NCBI RefSeq assembly: GCF_000498395.2 | Contig: NZ_CP010979.1 | Span: 6,168,001-6,232,000 of the forward strand | From: Pseudomonas putida S13.1.2 | GTDB taxonomy: Bacteria > Pseudomonadota > Gammaproteobacteria > Pseudomonadales > Pseudomonadaceae | Direction: 5' to 3' | DNA length: 64,000 nucleotides | Part shown: positions 24,892 to 32,423 of the stretch, piece by piece | Numbering within the stretch: the first letter of the stretch is position 1 | Layout of the letters: each line of letters begins with the position of its first letter | Made by a program: the position numbers and the translations under genes | Notes under the pieces: generated by a model | Seen by the model: only the letters and a program-made list of their open reading frames with translations | The model's database searches: none | What the model was told of the DNA's origin: nothing

Positions 24892-26244
24892 ATGACCAAC
24901 CAATTGTTCGACGCCTACTTCACCGCGCCGGCCATGCGCGAGATTTTCTCCGACCGTGGCCGCTTGCAGGGCATGCTCGATTTCGAAGCCGCGCTGGCCC
25001 GTGCCGAAGCCGCTGCCGGGCTGGTCCCGCACAGCGCCGTGGCCGCCATCGAGGCGGCATGCCAGGCCGAGCGCTATGACGTGGGGGCGCTGGCCAATGC
25101 CATCGCCACCGCTGGCAACTCGGCAATCCCGCTGGTGAAGGCGTTGGGCAAGGTGATTGCCAGTGGCGTGCCCGAGGCCGAGCGCTATGTGCACCTGGGC
25201 GCCACCAGCCAGGACGCGATGGACACCGGTCTGGTGTTGCAGTTGCGCGATGCCCTCCACCTGATCGAAGCAGACTTGGGCAAACTGGCCGATACCCTGG
25301 CCCAGCAGGCCTTGAAGCACGCCGATACGCCAATGGTGGGCCGCACCTGGCTGCAACACGCTACCCCGGTGACCCTGGGCATGAAACTGGCTGGCGTGCT
25401 GGGGGCATTGACCCGCCATCGTCAGCGCCTGCAAGAGCTGCGCCCGCGCCTGTTGGTGCTGCAGTTCGGCGGCGCCTCGGGCAGCCTGGCCGCTCTGGGC
25501 AGCAAGGCGATGCCGGTGGCCGAGGCCCTGGCCGAGCAACTGAAGCTGACCCTGCCCGAGCAACCCTGGCACACCCAGCGTGATCGCCTGGTGGAGTTTG
25601 CCTCGGTGCTGGGCCTGGTGGCCGGCAGCCTGGGCAAGTTCGGCCGCGATGTCAGCCTGCTGATGCAAACCGAGGCGGGGGAGGTGTTTGAGCCTTCCGC
25701 ACCGGGCAAGGGCGGCTCTTCGACCATGCCCCACAAGCGCAACCCGGTGGGCGCTGCGGTGCTGATCGGTGCCGCGACCCGCGTGCCGGGGCTGGTATCG
25801 ACGCTGTTTGCCGCCATGCCCCAGGAGCATGAGCGCAGTCTGGGCCTGTGGCATGCCGAATGGGAAACCCTCCCGGACATCTGCTGCCTGGTCTCCGGCG
25901 CGCTGCGCCAGGCCCAGGTGATTGCCGAGGGCATGGAAGTGGAGGCAGCGCGCATGCGCCGTAACCTCGACCTGACCCAGGGGCTGGTGCTGGCAGAAGC
26001 GGTGAGTATCGTCCTCGCCCAGCGCCTGGGCCGCGACCGTGCTCACCACTTGCTGGAACAATGCTGCCAGCGCGCCGTCGCCGAGCAGCGCCACCTGCGT
26101 GCAGTACTGGGTGATGAACCGCAGGTCAGTGCCGAGCTGTCTGCCGAAGAACTCGATCGCCTGCTCGACCCTGCCCATTACCTGGGCCAAGCCCGCGTCT
26201 GGGTGGCGCGCGCTGTATCCGAACATCAACATTTCACTGCCTGA
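24892..26244 (+). CDS. pcaB: 3-carboxy-cis,cis-muconate cycloisomerase PcaB
   Basis: A 450-residue enzyme of the fumarase/aspartase superfamily that lactonises beta-carboxymuconate to gamma-carboxymuconolactone. Seen: HLGATSQDAMDTGLVLQLRDA (conserved region 1), TPMVGRTWLQHATPVTLG, and the signature loop GKGGSSTMPHKRNPVGAA carrying the catalytic serine, about residue 280. Nine bases after pcaT with AAGGACG before the ATG. Confidence 0.94.
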   Translation: MTNQLFDAYFTAPAMREIFSDRGRLQGMLDFEAALARAEAAAGLVPHSAVAAIEAACQAERYDVGALANAIATAGNSAIPLVKALGKVIASGVPEAERYVHLGATSQDAMDTGLVLQLRDALHLIEADLGKLADTLAQQALKHADTPMVGRTWLQHATPVTLGMKLAGVLGALTRHRQRLQELRPRLLVLQFGGASGSLAALGSKAMPVAEALAEQLKLTLPEQPWHTQRDRLVEFASVLGLVAGSLGKFGRDVSLLMQTEAGEVFEPSAPGKGGSSTMPHKRNPVGAAVLIGAATRVPGLVSTLFAAMPQEHERSLGLWHAEWETLPDICCLVSGALRQAQVIAEGMEVEAARMRRNLDLTQGLVLAEAVSIVLAQRLGRDRAHHLLEQCCQRAVAEQRHLRAVLGDEPQVSAELSAEELDRLLDPAHYLGQARVWVARAVSEHQHFTA

Positions 26245-26255
26245 AGGAGACTGCT

Positions 26256-27047
26256 GTGGCGCATTTGCAACTGGCCGATGGCGTTTTGAACTACCAGATC
26301 GATGGCCCGGAAAACGCCCCGGTGCTGGTCCTGTCCAACTCGCTGGGTACCGACCTGGGCATGTGGGACACCCAGATTCCGCTGTGGAGCCAGCACTTTC
26401 GCGTGCTGCGCTACGACACCCGTGGCCATGGCGCATCGTTGGTCACCGAAGGCCCATACACCATCGAACAGCTGGGCGGTGACGTGCTGGCCCTGCTCGA
26501 TGGCCTGGACATCCAGAAAGCGCATTTCGTCGGCCTGTCGATGGGTGGCCTGATCGGCCAGTGGCTGGGTATCAACGCCGGCCAGCGCCTGCACAGCCTG
26601 ACCCTGTGCAACACCGCCGCCAAGATCGCCAGTGACGAGGTGTGGAACCCCCGTATCGACACCGTGCTCAAGGGTGGCCAGCAGGCCATGGTCGACCTGC
26701 GCGATGGCTCCATCGCCCGCTGGTTCACCCCAGGCTTTGTCCAGGCCCAGCCTGAGCAAGCCCAGCGCATTTGCCAGATGCTGGCGCAAACCAGCCCGCA
26801 AGGTTATGCCGCCAACTGCGCAGCGGTGCGTGATGCCGATTACCGTGAGCAACTGGGCCGCATCCAGGTGCCCGCGCTGATCGTTGCTGGCACCGAAGAC
26901 GTGGTCACCACCCCTGAACATGGCCGCTTCATGCAGGCCGGTATCAAAGGTGCCGAGTACGTCGACTTCCCGGCAGCGCACCTGTCCAACGTCGAAATCG
27001 GTGAGGCGTTCAGCCGCCGCGTGCTCGACTTCCTGCTGGCTCACTGA
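26256..27047 (+). CDS. pcaD: Beta-ketoadipate enol-lactone hydrolase PcaD
   Basis: A 263-residue alpha/beta hydrolase that opens beta-ketoadipate enol-lactone to beta-ketoadipate. Seen: oxyanion region VLVLSNSLGTDLGMWD, nucleophile elbow GLSMGGLIG (Ser near residue 92), acid Asp in VAGTEDVVT, and the catalytic His in FPAAHLSNVE. The GTG start at 26256 has GAAGGAGACTGCT before it and is the only well-placed initiator. Confidence 0.94.
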   Translation: MAHLQLADGVLNYQIDGPENAPVLVLSNSLGTDLGMWDTQIPLWSQHFRVLRYDTRGHGASLVTEGPYTIEQLGGDVLALLDGLDIQKAHFVGLSMGGLIGQWLGINAGQRLHSLTLCNTAAKIASDEVWNPRIDTVLKGGQQAMVDLRDGSIARWFTPGFVQAQPEQAQRICQMLAQTSPQGYAANCAAVRDADYREQLGRIQVPALIVAGTEDVVTTPEHGRFMQAGIKGAEYVDFPAAHLSNVEIGEAFSRRVLDFLLAH

Positions 27048-27057
27048 GGACAACGCC

Positions 27058-27453
27058 ATGGATGAGAAACAACGTTACGACGCCGGCATGCAAGTGCGCC
27101 GTGCGGTGCTTGGCGATGCCCACGTGGACCGCAGCCTGGAAAAGCTCAATGACTTCAACGGCGAGTTCCAGGAGATGATCACCCGCCACGCCTGGGGTGA
27201 TATCTGGACCCGCCCGGGCCTGCCGCGTCACACCCGCAGCCTGATCACCATCGCCATGCTGATCGGCATGAACCGCAACGAGGAACTGAAACTGCACCTG
27301 CGCGCCGCAGCCAACAATGGCGTGACCCGTGAAGAGATCAAGGAAGTGCTGATGCAGAGCGCGATCTATTGCGGCATCCCGGCGGCCAATGCCACGTTCC
27401 ACTTGGCTGAGTCGGTGTGGGATGAACTGGGTGTAGAGTCTCGACAGCAGTAA
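27058..27453 (+). CDS. pcaC: 4-carboxymuconolactone decarboxylase PcaC
   Basis: A 131-residue AhpD-like protein that decarboxylates gamma-carboxymuconolactone to the enol-lactone, the substrate of PcaD. Seen: GMQVRRAVLGDAHVDRSL at the N-terminus, then RHAWGDIWTRPGLPRHTRSL and the C-terminal GVTREEIKEVLMQSAIYCGIPAAN. Length is standard for the stand-alone form (some bacteria have a PcaCD fusion). Last gene of pcaTBDC; the REP pair follows. Confidence 0.95.
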   Translation: MDEKQRYDAGMQVRRAVLGDAHVDRSLEKLNDFNGEFQEMITRHAWGDIWTRPGLPRHTRSLITIAMLIGMNRNEELKLHLRAAANNGVTREEIKEVLMQSAIYCGIPAANATFHLAESVWDELGVESRQQ

Positions 27454-27463
27454 TGCCTGCACT

Positions 27464-27557
27464 GGCCCTCTCGCCGGCAAGCCAGCTCCCACAGGGATTG
27501 CATCAGGCCTGAGGGCAGTGCAATCCCTGTGGGAGCTGGCTTGCCGGCGATAGGGCC
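27464..27557. repeat. REP pair (inverted)
   Basis: GGCCCTCTCGCCGGCAAGCC plus AGCTCCCACAGGGATTGCA with inverted partner ending GCCGGCGATAGGGCC. Lies between pcaC and the convergent Mpo1-like gene, probably as a shared 3' structure. Confidence 0.9.
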
Positions 27558-27566
27558 ATGGAATGT

Positions 27567-28091
27567 TTACATGACCGTGTTCTTCTGACGCATGGCTACC
27601 GGGCCTGCGTTGTTTTCTACGGCCTGTTTCAGGGCCGGGCACAGGCCCAGCATGAACGCTGCTTCCGCCACCACGAACAGCGGCCCGATGATCAGGCCGC
27701 TGACATCGTCGACAAATGCAGGTTTGCGGCCTTCGTAGTAATGGCCGACGAACTGGATGATCCAGCCCACCAAGAATGCCCCCAGCCCGGTGCTGAGCCA
27801 CAGCGTTGTTGTCTGTACGGCCAGCACTTGGCCGACCCACAGGCACAAGCCCAGCAACAACCCCATCACCAGGCCGAAGCGCAGGTCCAGGCGCAGGTAG
27901 AACCACACCGAGGCCGCCGCTGCCAGCAGGGCAGGGGACAGCCACATGCCAGCTATTTCCCAACCTGGGCGTGACAGCAGGATGGTGACTGCCAGCACGA
28001 TCAAGGGGATGCCGACGAAGTGGGTGGCGATGTTGCGCGGATCGCGGTGGTAGCTGGCGTATTGGCTCAGGTGGTCGACGAGGGTTTTCAT
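27567..28091 (-). CDS. Mpo1-like (DUF962) membrane protein
   Basis: A 174-residue protein starting MKTLVDHLSQYASYHRDPRN, with the family His motif YHRDPRNIATHFVGIPLI, and four hydrophobic segments. A second His block is IIQFVGHYYEGRKPAF. Yeast Mpo1 is an iron-dependent 2-hydroxy fatty acid dioxygenase; the four-His pattern here (H-x3-H-like at 19/27 and H near 120) agrees, but bacterial function is not established. ATG 28091 has GGAGG upstream. Confidence 0.82.
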   Translation of the reverse strand: MKTLVDHLSQYASYHRDPRNIATHFVGIPLIVLAVTILLSRPGWEIAGMWLSPALLAAAASVWFYLRLDLRFGLVMGLLLGLCLWVGQVLAVQTTTLWLSTGLGAFLVGWIIQFVGHYYEGRKPAFVDDVSGLIIGPLFVVAEAAFMLGLCPALKQAVENNAGPVAMRQKNTVM

Positions 28092-28133
28092 TGTTGTGCC
28101 TCCCTGGTGTGCCTGATCTAGGTGTATTGCCTG

Positions 28134-28215
28134 TACCGGCCCTTTCGCGGGTGAACCCGCTCCCACAGGGATCCACGAAACCCTGTGGGAGCGGGTTCAC
28201 CCGCGAAAGGGCCGG
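28134..28215. repeat. REP pair (inverted)
   Basis: ACCGGCCCTTTCGCGGGTGA plus ACCCGCTCCCACAGGG and its inverted copy, with a spacer of about 10 bases, upstream of the Mpo1-like gene. Confidence 0.92.
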
Positions 28216-28267
28216 CACTGGCAACCCATATAGCTCAGGATAGCCCGCAGCCACCACTATCATCAGC

Positions 28268-29191
28268 TCAGCGAATGGCAGCAGCCCGCACTGGCGTATC
28301 CAGCCCCACCAGCGTCTCGATCATCGCCCGCGCCGCCGGCGACAATCGGTAGCCGCTACGGCTGACCACCCCGCAACGCACGCTCAACACCTCCAGCGCC
28401 GGCGGCAGGTTGCGCCAGTGCAGGCGCACCAGTGTGCCCGCGGCCAGGTCCTCGGCCACGGCCTCCTCGCTGGCCGTGCCGATGGCGTCGCTGGCCCGCA
28501 CCACGCTGCGCAGTATGGCCAGGTGCTCGGTCTGCAGGTGCGGGATGAAGTCGCTGCGCCCGCTCAGGTTGGCCAGGCGCTTGCGCACGCCGGGGGCGAG
28601 CAGGGCGCTGGCCAGTGGGTAGCTGAACAGGTCGTTGGTCGACAGGCTGTCCTTGGCCAGCAATGGGTGGCCCGGGCGGCAGAAAAACAGGCCGGGGCGT
28701 GGCGACAGAGGCTCGGTGTGGAAGTTGGGGTCGGCTTCGAACGGGCGGATATCGTCGACAAAAAACTCGATCTGTTCACGGCGCAGGGCCTGGCCGAGGC
28801 GTTCGGCATTGTCCACCAGCAACGAGGTGCGGATGCCGGGGTGGTGCTCGATGAAGTGGCGCAAGGCGTCGGGGACCAGGCGCACCGCCAGCGCCGGGCC
28901 GCTGCCGAAATGCAGCTCGCCGGCGTCGAGCTTGGTCATTTGCAGCACCTCGTTGCTCAGTTGCGCAGCGCCCTGCACCAGGCGGCGTGCGTGTTGCAGA
29001 ACCACCAGGCCCTCGGGGGTTGGCTGCAGGGCCTTGCTGGCGCGGTCTACCAGCGGGCAGCCGAATGTGTGTTCCAGGCCCTGGATGGCGCGGCTGAAGG
29101 CGGGTTGGGTGATGCCCATGGCCTCGGCGGCACGGACGAAACTGCGGTATTCGGTGAGGGCGATGAAGTAACGCAGCTGGCGGAGGTCCAT
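28268..29191 (-). CDS. LysR-type transcriptional regulator
   Basis: A 307-residue LTTR. N-terminal winged helix-turn-helix at residues 1-60 (MDLRQLRYFIALTEYRSFVR then AAEAMGITQPAFSRAIQGLE), followed by a periplasmic-binding-like effector domain (about 90-295). It sits downstream of, and on the same strand as, the OprD porin gene and beside the pca cluster, so it may respond to an aromatic or organic acid. The effector is unknown. Confidence 0.88.
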   Translation of the reverse strand: MDLRQLRYFIALTEYRSFVRAAEAMGITQPAFSRAIQGLEHTFGCPLVDRASKALQPTPEGLVVLQHARRLVQGAAQLSNEVLQMTKLDAGELHFGSGPALAVRLVPDALRHFIEHHPGIRTSLLVDNAERLGQALRREQIEFFVDDIRPFEADPNFHTEPLSPRPGLFFCRPGHPLLAKDSLSTNDLFSYPLASALLAPGVRKRLANLSGRSDFIPHLQTEHLAILRSVVRASDAIGTASEEAVAEDLAAGTLVRLHWRNLPPALEVLSVRCGVVSRSGYRLSPAARAMIETLVGLDTPVRAAAIR

Positions 29192-29300
29192 GTCACGGCT
29201 CTGGGGCGGGAATCAGGGCCCTATTCAAGCTGTTACAGCTTATGTCGTCAAAGAAGGTTTATGGATTTGGTTATTTCTTTTGGTTATTTGCAAGGGCTTC

Positions 29301-29389
29301 TGGCCTCTTCGCGGGCATGCCCGCTCCCACAGGTAGGGCGCAGAATTCAAGGCTGGTGCAATCCCTGTGGGAGCGGGCGTGCCCGCGAA
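29301..29389. repeat. REP pair (inverted)
   Basis: GGCCTCTTCGCGGGCATGCC plus CGCTCCCACAGG, and inverted GTGGGAGCGGGCGTGCCCGC, immediately downstream of the OprD porin stop. Confidence 0.88.
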
Positions 29390-29393
29390 GCAT

Positions 29394-30650
29394 TCAAAGG
29401 AGATTCAGCGGGTAACTCACGATCAGCCGGTTCTCGTCAAAGGCGTTGGTGCTGAAGTCCCGGCGCATGGTGGAGTTGCGCCATTTCACCGACAGGTCCT
29501 TCAAGCTCCCCGACTGCACCACATAGGCCAGTTCGGTCTCGCGAGCCCATTCCTTGCCATCATCCACGCTGCCCACGGTGACGTTTTCACCCTTGATGTA
29601 GCGGTTCATCAGGGTCAGCCCTGGCACGCCAACGGTAGCGAAGTTGAAGTCATGGCGCAGCTGCCAGGAACGCTCCTTGGCATTGTCGAAGCTGGAGTTG
29701 TAGCTGTCGTTGGCCAGGGTGCCGCCACTGGTACCGTTGACCCGCATCCAGGCATCGTCGCCGCTGACCTTCTGCAGGCCCACGTAGAAGGTGTGGCCCT
29801 GATAGCGCGCCGAAAGCATGGCCGAGGCGGTGCGGTTGTCCAGCTCGCCGGCGCGCTCTGCGCCGTCTTCTTTGCCGATGAAGTAGCCCAGGTTGGCGCC
29901 CAGGGTCCACTCGCCCAGCGGCTGGCTGTGCGTCAGGTTGAGGTATTGCTGGTGGTAGATGTCTTTGAGCTGGGCATCCCACAGGCCGATCATGGTGCGC
30001 TTGTCGTTGAAGGTGTACTCGCCGCCGCCGAAGTTGAAACGATCGGAGGTGAACGCCCCTTTGCCGTTCATCGACATGTCTTCCATGCTGGCGTCGTTGC
30101 GCGGGCTGTTACCGCGGAACTGGCCGGCGTACAGCGTCAGGCCGGCAATTTCTTTGGAGGTCAGCTGGCCACCGCGGAAGGTTTGCGGCAGCGAGCGGCC
30201 ATCGTCCGAGCGCAGGATGGGCAGTACCGGCATCCATTCACCCACTTTCAGCTCGGTTTCCGACAGCTTGGCTTTCAGCGCCACACCCAGGCGGCCAAAA
30301 TCATCGGCCGGGCGGCCGTCGTCATGCACGGGCAGCAGGTGTGTGTTGGTGGTGCCTTTGCCGCCGTCGAGCTTGACCGAGTACAGGCCCAGCACGTCCA
30401 CCCCGAAACCGACGGTGCCTTGGGTGAAGCCGGAGCGGGCGTCAAGAATGAAGCTTTGGGTCCATTCTTCGGCCTTGCCCTGCGCGTTGGCCGGGTCGAC
30501 GAAATTGCGGTTGATGTAGAAATTGCGCAGGTTGAGGGTGGCCTTGGCGTCCTCCATGAAACCACCTTCGTTGGCGGCGAACACGGGGAGGGCGCAGGAC
30601 ATGGCCAACAGGCCGGGCAGCAGCTGGCGTGCGGGTTGCAAAGTGCTCAT
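29394..30650 (-). CDS. OprD-family outer-membrane porin (BenF-like)
   Basis: A 418-residue porin. It begins with a signal peptide ending VFAANEGGF, then EDAKATLNLRNFYINRNFVD, the first beta strand typical of OprD channels. Further strands include FGVDVLGLYSVKLDGGKG and LRHDFNFATVGVPGLTLMNRYIKG; the last strand ends NRLIVSYPLNLL. OprD-like channels admit small acids such as aromatic carboxylates. The upstream PcaR-like box and Crc-type motif suggest a role in aromatic acid uptake with the pca genes. Confidence 0.9.
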   Translation of the reverse strand: MSTLQPARQLLPGLLAMSCALPVFAANEGGFMEDAKATLNLRNFYINRNFVDPANAQGKAEEWTQSFILDARSGFTQGTVGFGVDVLGLYSVKLDGGKGTTNTHLLPVHDDGRPADDFGRLGVALKAKLSETELKVGEWMPVLPILRSDDGRSLPQTFRGGQLTSKEIAGLTLYAGQFRGNSPRNDASMEDMSMNGKGAFTSDRFNFGGGEYTFNDKRTMIGLWDAQLKDIYHQQYLNLTHSQPLGEWTLGANLGYFIGKEDGAERAGELDNRTASAMLSARYQGHTFYVGLQKVSGDDAWMRVNGTSGGTLANDSYNSSFDNAKERSWQLRHDFNFATVGVPGLTLMNRYIKGENVTVGSVDDGKEWARETELAYVVQSGSLKDLSVKWRNSTMRRDFSTNAFDENRLIVSYPLNLL

Positions 30651-30664
30651 CTGTCGTGGATCTC

Positions 30665-30672
30665 TTGTTTTT
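30665..30672 (-). promoter_or_regulatory. Hfq/Crc-type motif in porin leader
   Basis: On the minus strand AAAAACAA (pattern AAnAAnAA) followed by GAG lies about 15 bases before the porin ATG, next to its ribosome site. Confidence 0.5.
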
Positions 30673-30804
30673 ATGGGGCGAGCCGGTGCACTGCTGGATC
30701 GAGCCTGCAGGTGCGGGTCTTTTTTTTGATGAACTTGGGCAACGTTGCGTAAGCGGATGTTGCGGGGTAGTGCGGGGGTGAGGCAATTCGCCGCAAACGG
30801 AACG

Positions 30805-30819
30805 GGGCGATAATCGAAC
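30805..30819 (-). promoter_or_regulatory. PcaR-like box upstream of the OprD porin
   Basis: On the minus strand GTTCGATTATCGCCC matches the PcaR box GTTCGATAATCGCAC at 13 of 15 positions, about 155 bases before the porin start. Suggests the porin belongs to the PcaR regulon. Confidence 0.55.
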
Positions 30820-30855
30820 GGAATGTTCCAGGTGGTTAATTATTTTGCTTTGACA

Positions 30856-30892
30856 GGCTCTTCGCAGCACTAGGCTGCTCCCGCAGGTCGAG
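30856..30892. repeat. Single REP-like element
   Basis: CTCTTCGCAGCACTAGGCTG plus CTCCCGCAGG, a single copy of the REP subtype with an AGCACTAGGCTGCT core. Confidence 0.6.
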
Positions 30893-30919
30893 CGTCCGAA
30901 GCAACAACAGCCCTCGGCA

Positions 30920-30948
30920 AAACAAAAAGCCCACCGTAAAGGTGGGCT
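30920..30948 (-). terminator. Intrinsic terminator of ttgABC
   Basis: AGCCCACC/GGTGGGCT stem with five-base loop; on the minus strand followed by TTTTTGTTTT. Sits 20 bases after the ttgC stop. Confidence 0.92.
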
Positions 30949-30968
30949 CGAGGCTGCTACAAACTCAA

Positions 30969-32423
30969 TCAGCCTTTCGGTGCTTGCACCGATGCCTGCT
31001 GGTTGGCCTGCCCGGTCTGCTCATACCAGCCACCGCCGAGCGCCTTGTACAGGTTGACCTCGCTGGTCAGCTGCGAAAGGCGGTCGGTAATCAGCGACTG
31101 TTGGGCGCTGAACAGGTTGCGCTGGGCATCGAGGAAGGTCAGGTTGCTGTCGATCCCGATGCGGTAACGGCGTTCAGCCAGGCGGTAGTAATCCTGGTTC
31201 GCCTGCACCAGGTCCCGCTGGGCCTGCAGCTGCTCTTCGAAGGTCTTGCGCGCCGCCAGGCCATCGGAGACTTCCTGGAAGGCGGTCTGGATGGTTTTTT
31301 CGTACTTGGCGACGTTGATGTCCTTCTGGATTTTCGAGTAGTCCAGGCTGGCCTTCAGGCTGCCGGCGTTGAAGATCGGCAGGTTGATCTGCGGCTGGAA
31401 CAGCCAGGTGCCCTGGCCACCGGCGAACAGGTGACCCATGTCGGGGCTCAGGCTGCCAGCGTTGGCGGTCAGGCTGATGCTCGGGAAGAACGCTGCGCGG
31501 GCCGCGCCAATGTTGGCGTTGGCGGCCTTGAGCAGGTGCTCGGCTTCCTGGATGTCCGGGCGACGCTGGAGGATGTCCGACGGCAGGCCGGCCGGCACTT
31601 CGGCCAGCTGGTCGGCGTTTAGCTCCAGTGGCTTGGCCAGGTTGGCAGGAACGCCGGTACCCAGCAGCACGGTCAGGCTGTTGACGTCCTGGGCGACCAG
31701 GCGCTGGTACTGCGAGTACTTGACCCGGGCGCCTTCCACGGCGGTGCGCGCCTGGCTGACGTCGAGGGCCGAAGCCACGCCGACTTCATTGCTGCGACGG
31801 GTGAGGTTGTAGCTTTGCTCGTAGGTCTTCAGCGTTTCTTCGGTCAGCTTGAACAGGGCCTGGTCGGCCTGCCAGGTGTAGTAGGCGTTGGCCACGCTGG
31901 CGACCAGTGCGATTTGCGTGGAGCGACGCGCCTGCTCGCTGGACAGGTAGGTTTCCAGCGCCTGCTCGGTCAGGCTGCGCACACGGCCGAACAGGTCCAG
32001 CTCATAGGCGCTGACGCCCAAGGTGGCCGAGTACTGGCTGGTGATGCCAGATTCGCCGGTTTGCGACATGTTCGCCGGTACGCGCTGGCGGCTGCCGCTG
32101 CCGGTGGCCGAAACTGCCGGGAACAGGTCGGCACGCTGAATGCGGTACTGCGCGCGGTAGGCGTCGAGGTTCAGCGCCGCGACGCGCAGGTCGCGGTTGT
32201 TGACCAGCGAAGTCTGGATCAGCTGTTGCAGCGCCGGGTCGTGGAAGAACTGGCGCCAGCCCTGTTCGGCGGCAGCAACGTCTGCCGATTGCGTCGGCGA
32301 GTACGCAGGGCCTTGCGGCCACTGCGCTGCCACCGGCGCTTCCGGGGTCTGGTAGTCAGGGATCAGCGAGCAGCCGCCAAGAATGAAAGCGGTTACTGCC
32401 AGGGACAACAAAGACTTGGTCAT
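30969..32423 (-). CDS. ttgC: Outer-membrane channel of RND efflux pump TtgC
   Basis: A 484-residue TolC/OprM-type lipoprotein. Signal MTKSLLSLAVTAFILGGC with lipidation cysteine at 18. Two outer-membrane efflux repeats follow, with RRSTQIALVASVANAYYTWQ and RRYRIGIDSNLTFLDAQRNLF. It provides the outer-membrane exit duct for the TtgABC pump, which expels antibiotics and solvents. Its ATG overlaps the ttgB stop by four bases. Confidence 0.95.
   Translation of the reverse strand: MTKSLLSLAVTAFILGGCSLIPDYQTPEAPVAAQWPQGPAYSPTQSADVAAAEQGWRQFFHDPALQQLIQTSLVNNRDLRVAALNLDAYRAQYRIQRADLFPAVSATGSGSRQRVPANMSQTGESGITSQYSATLGVSAYELDLFGRVRSLTEQALETYLSSEQARRSTQIALVASVANAYYTWQADQALFKLTEETLKTYEQSYNLTRRSNEVGVASALDVSQARTAVEGARVKYSQYQRLVAQDVNSLTVLLGTGVPANLAKPLELNADQLAEVPAGLPSDILQRRPDIQEAEHLLKAANANIGAARAAFFPSISLTANAGSLSPDMGHLFAGGQGTWLFQPQINLPIFNAGSLKASLDYSKIQKDINVAKYEKTIQTAFQEVSDGLAARKTFEEQLQAQRDLVQANQDYYRLAERRYRIGIDSNLTFLDAQRNLFSAQQSLITDRLSQLTSEVNLYKALGGGWYEQTGQANQQASVQAPKG

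Larger units (their letters stand above)
30651..30968. other. Porin promoter region and ttgC 3' region
   Basis: A 318-base gap between two minus-strand genes. It contains the porin leader with an A-rich Hfq/Crc-type motif, a PcaR-like box, a single REP-like element and the ttgABC terminator. Confidence 0.5.

Noticed and set aside
23656..26436. A 926-codon open frame on the minus strand across pcaT and pcaB
   Set aside because: It is antisense to two well-supported genes, with His/Gln-rich low-complexity translation typical of GC-rich shadow frames.
29394..30650. Naming the porin benF or opdK
   Set aside because: OprD-family channels differ by substrate and cannot be assigned from sequence by eye; only the family is safe.
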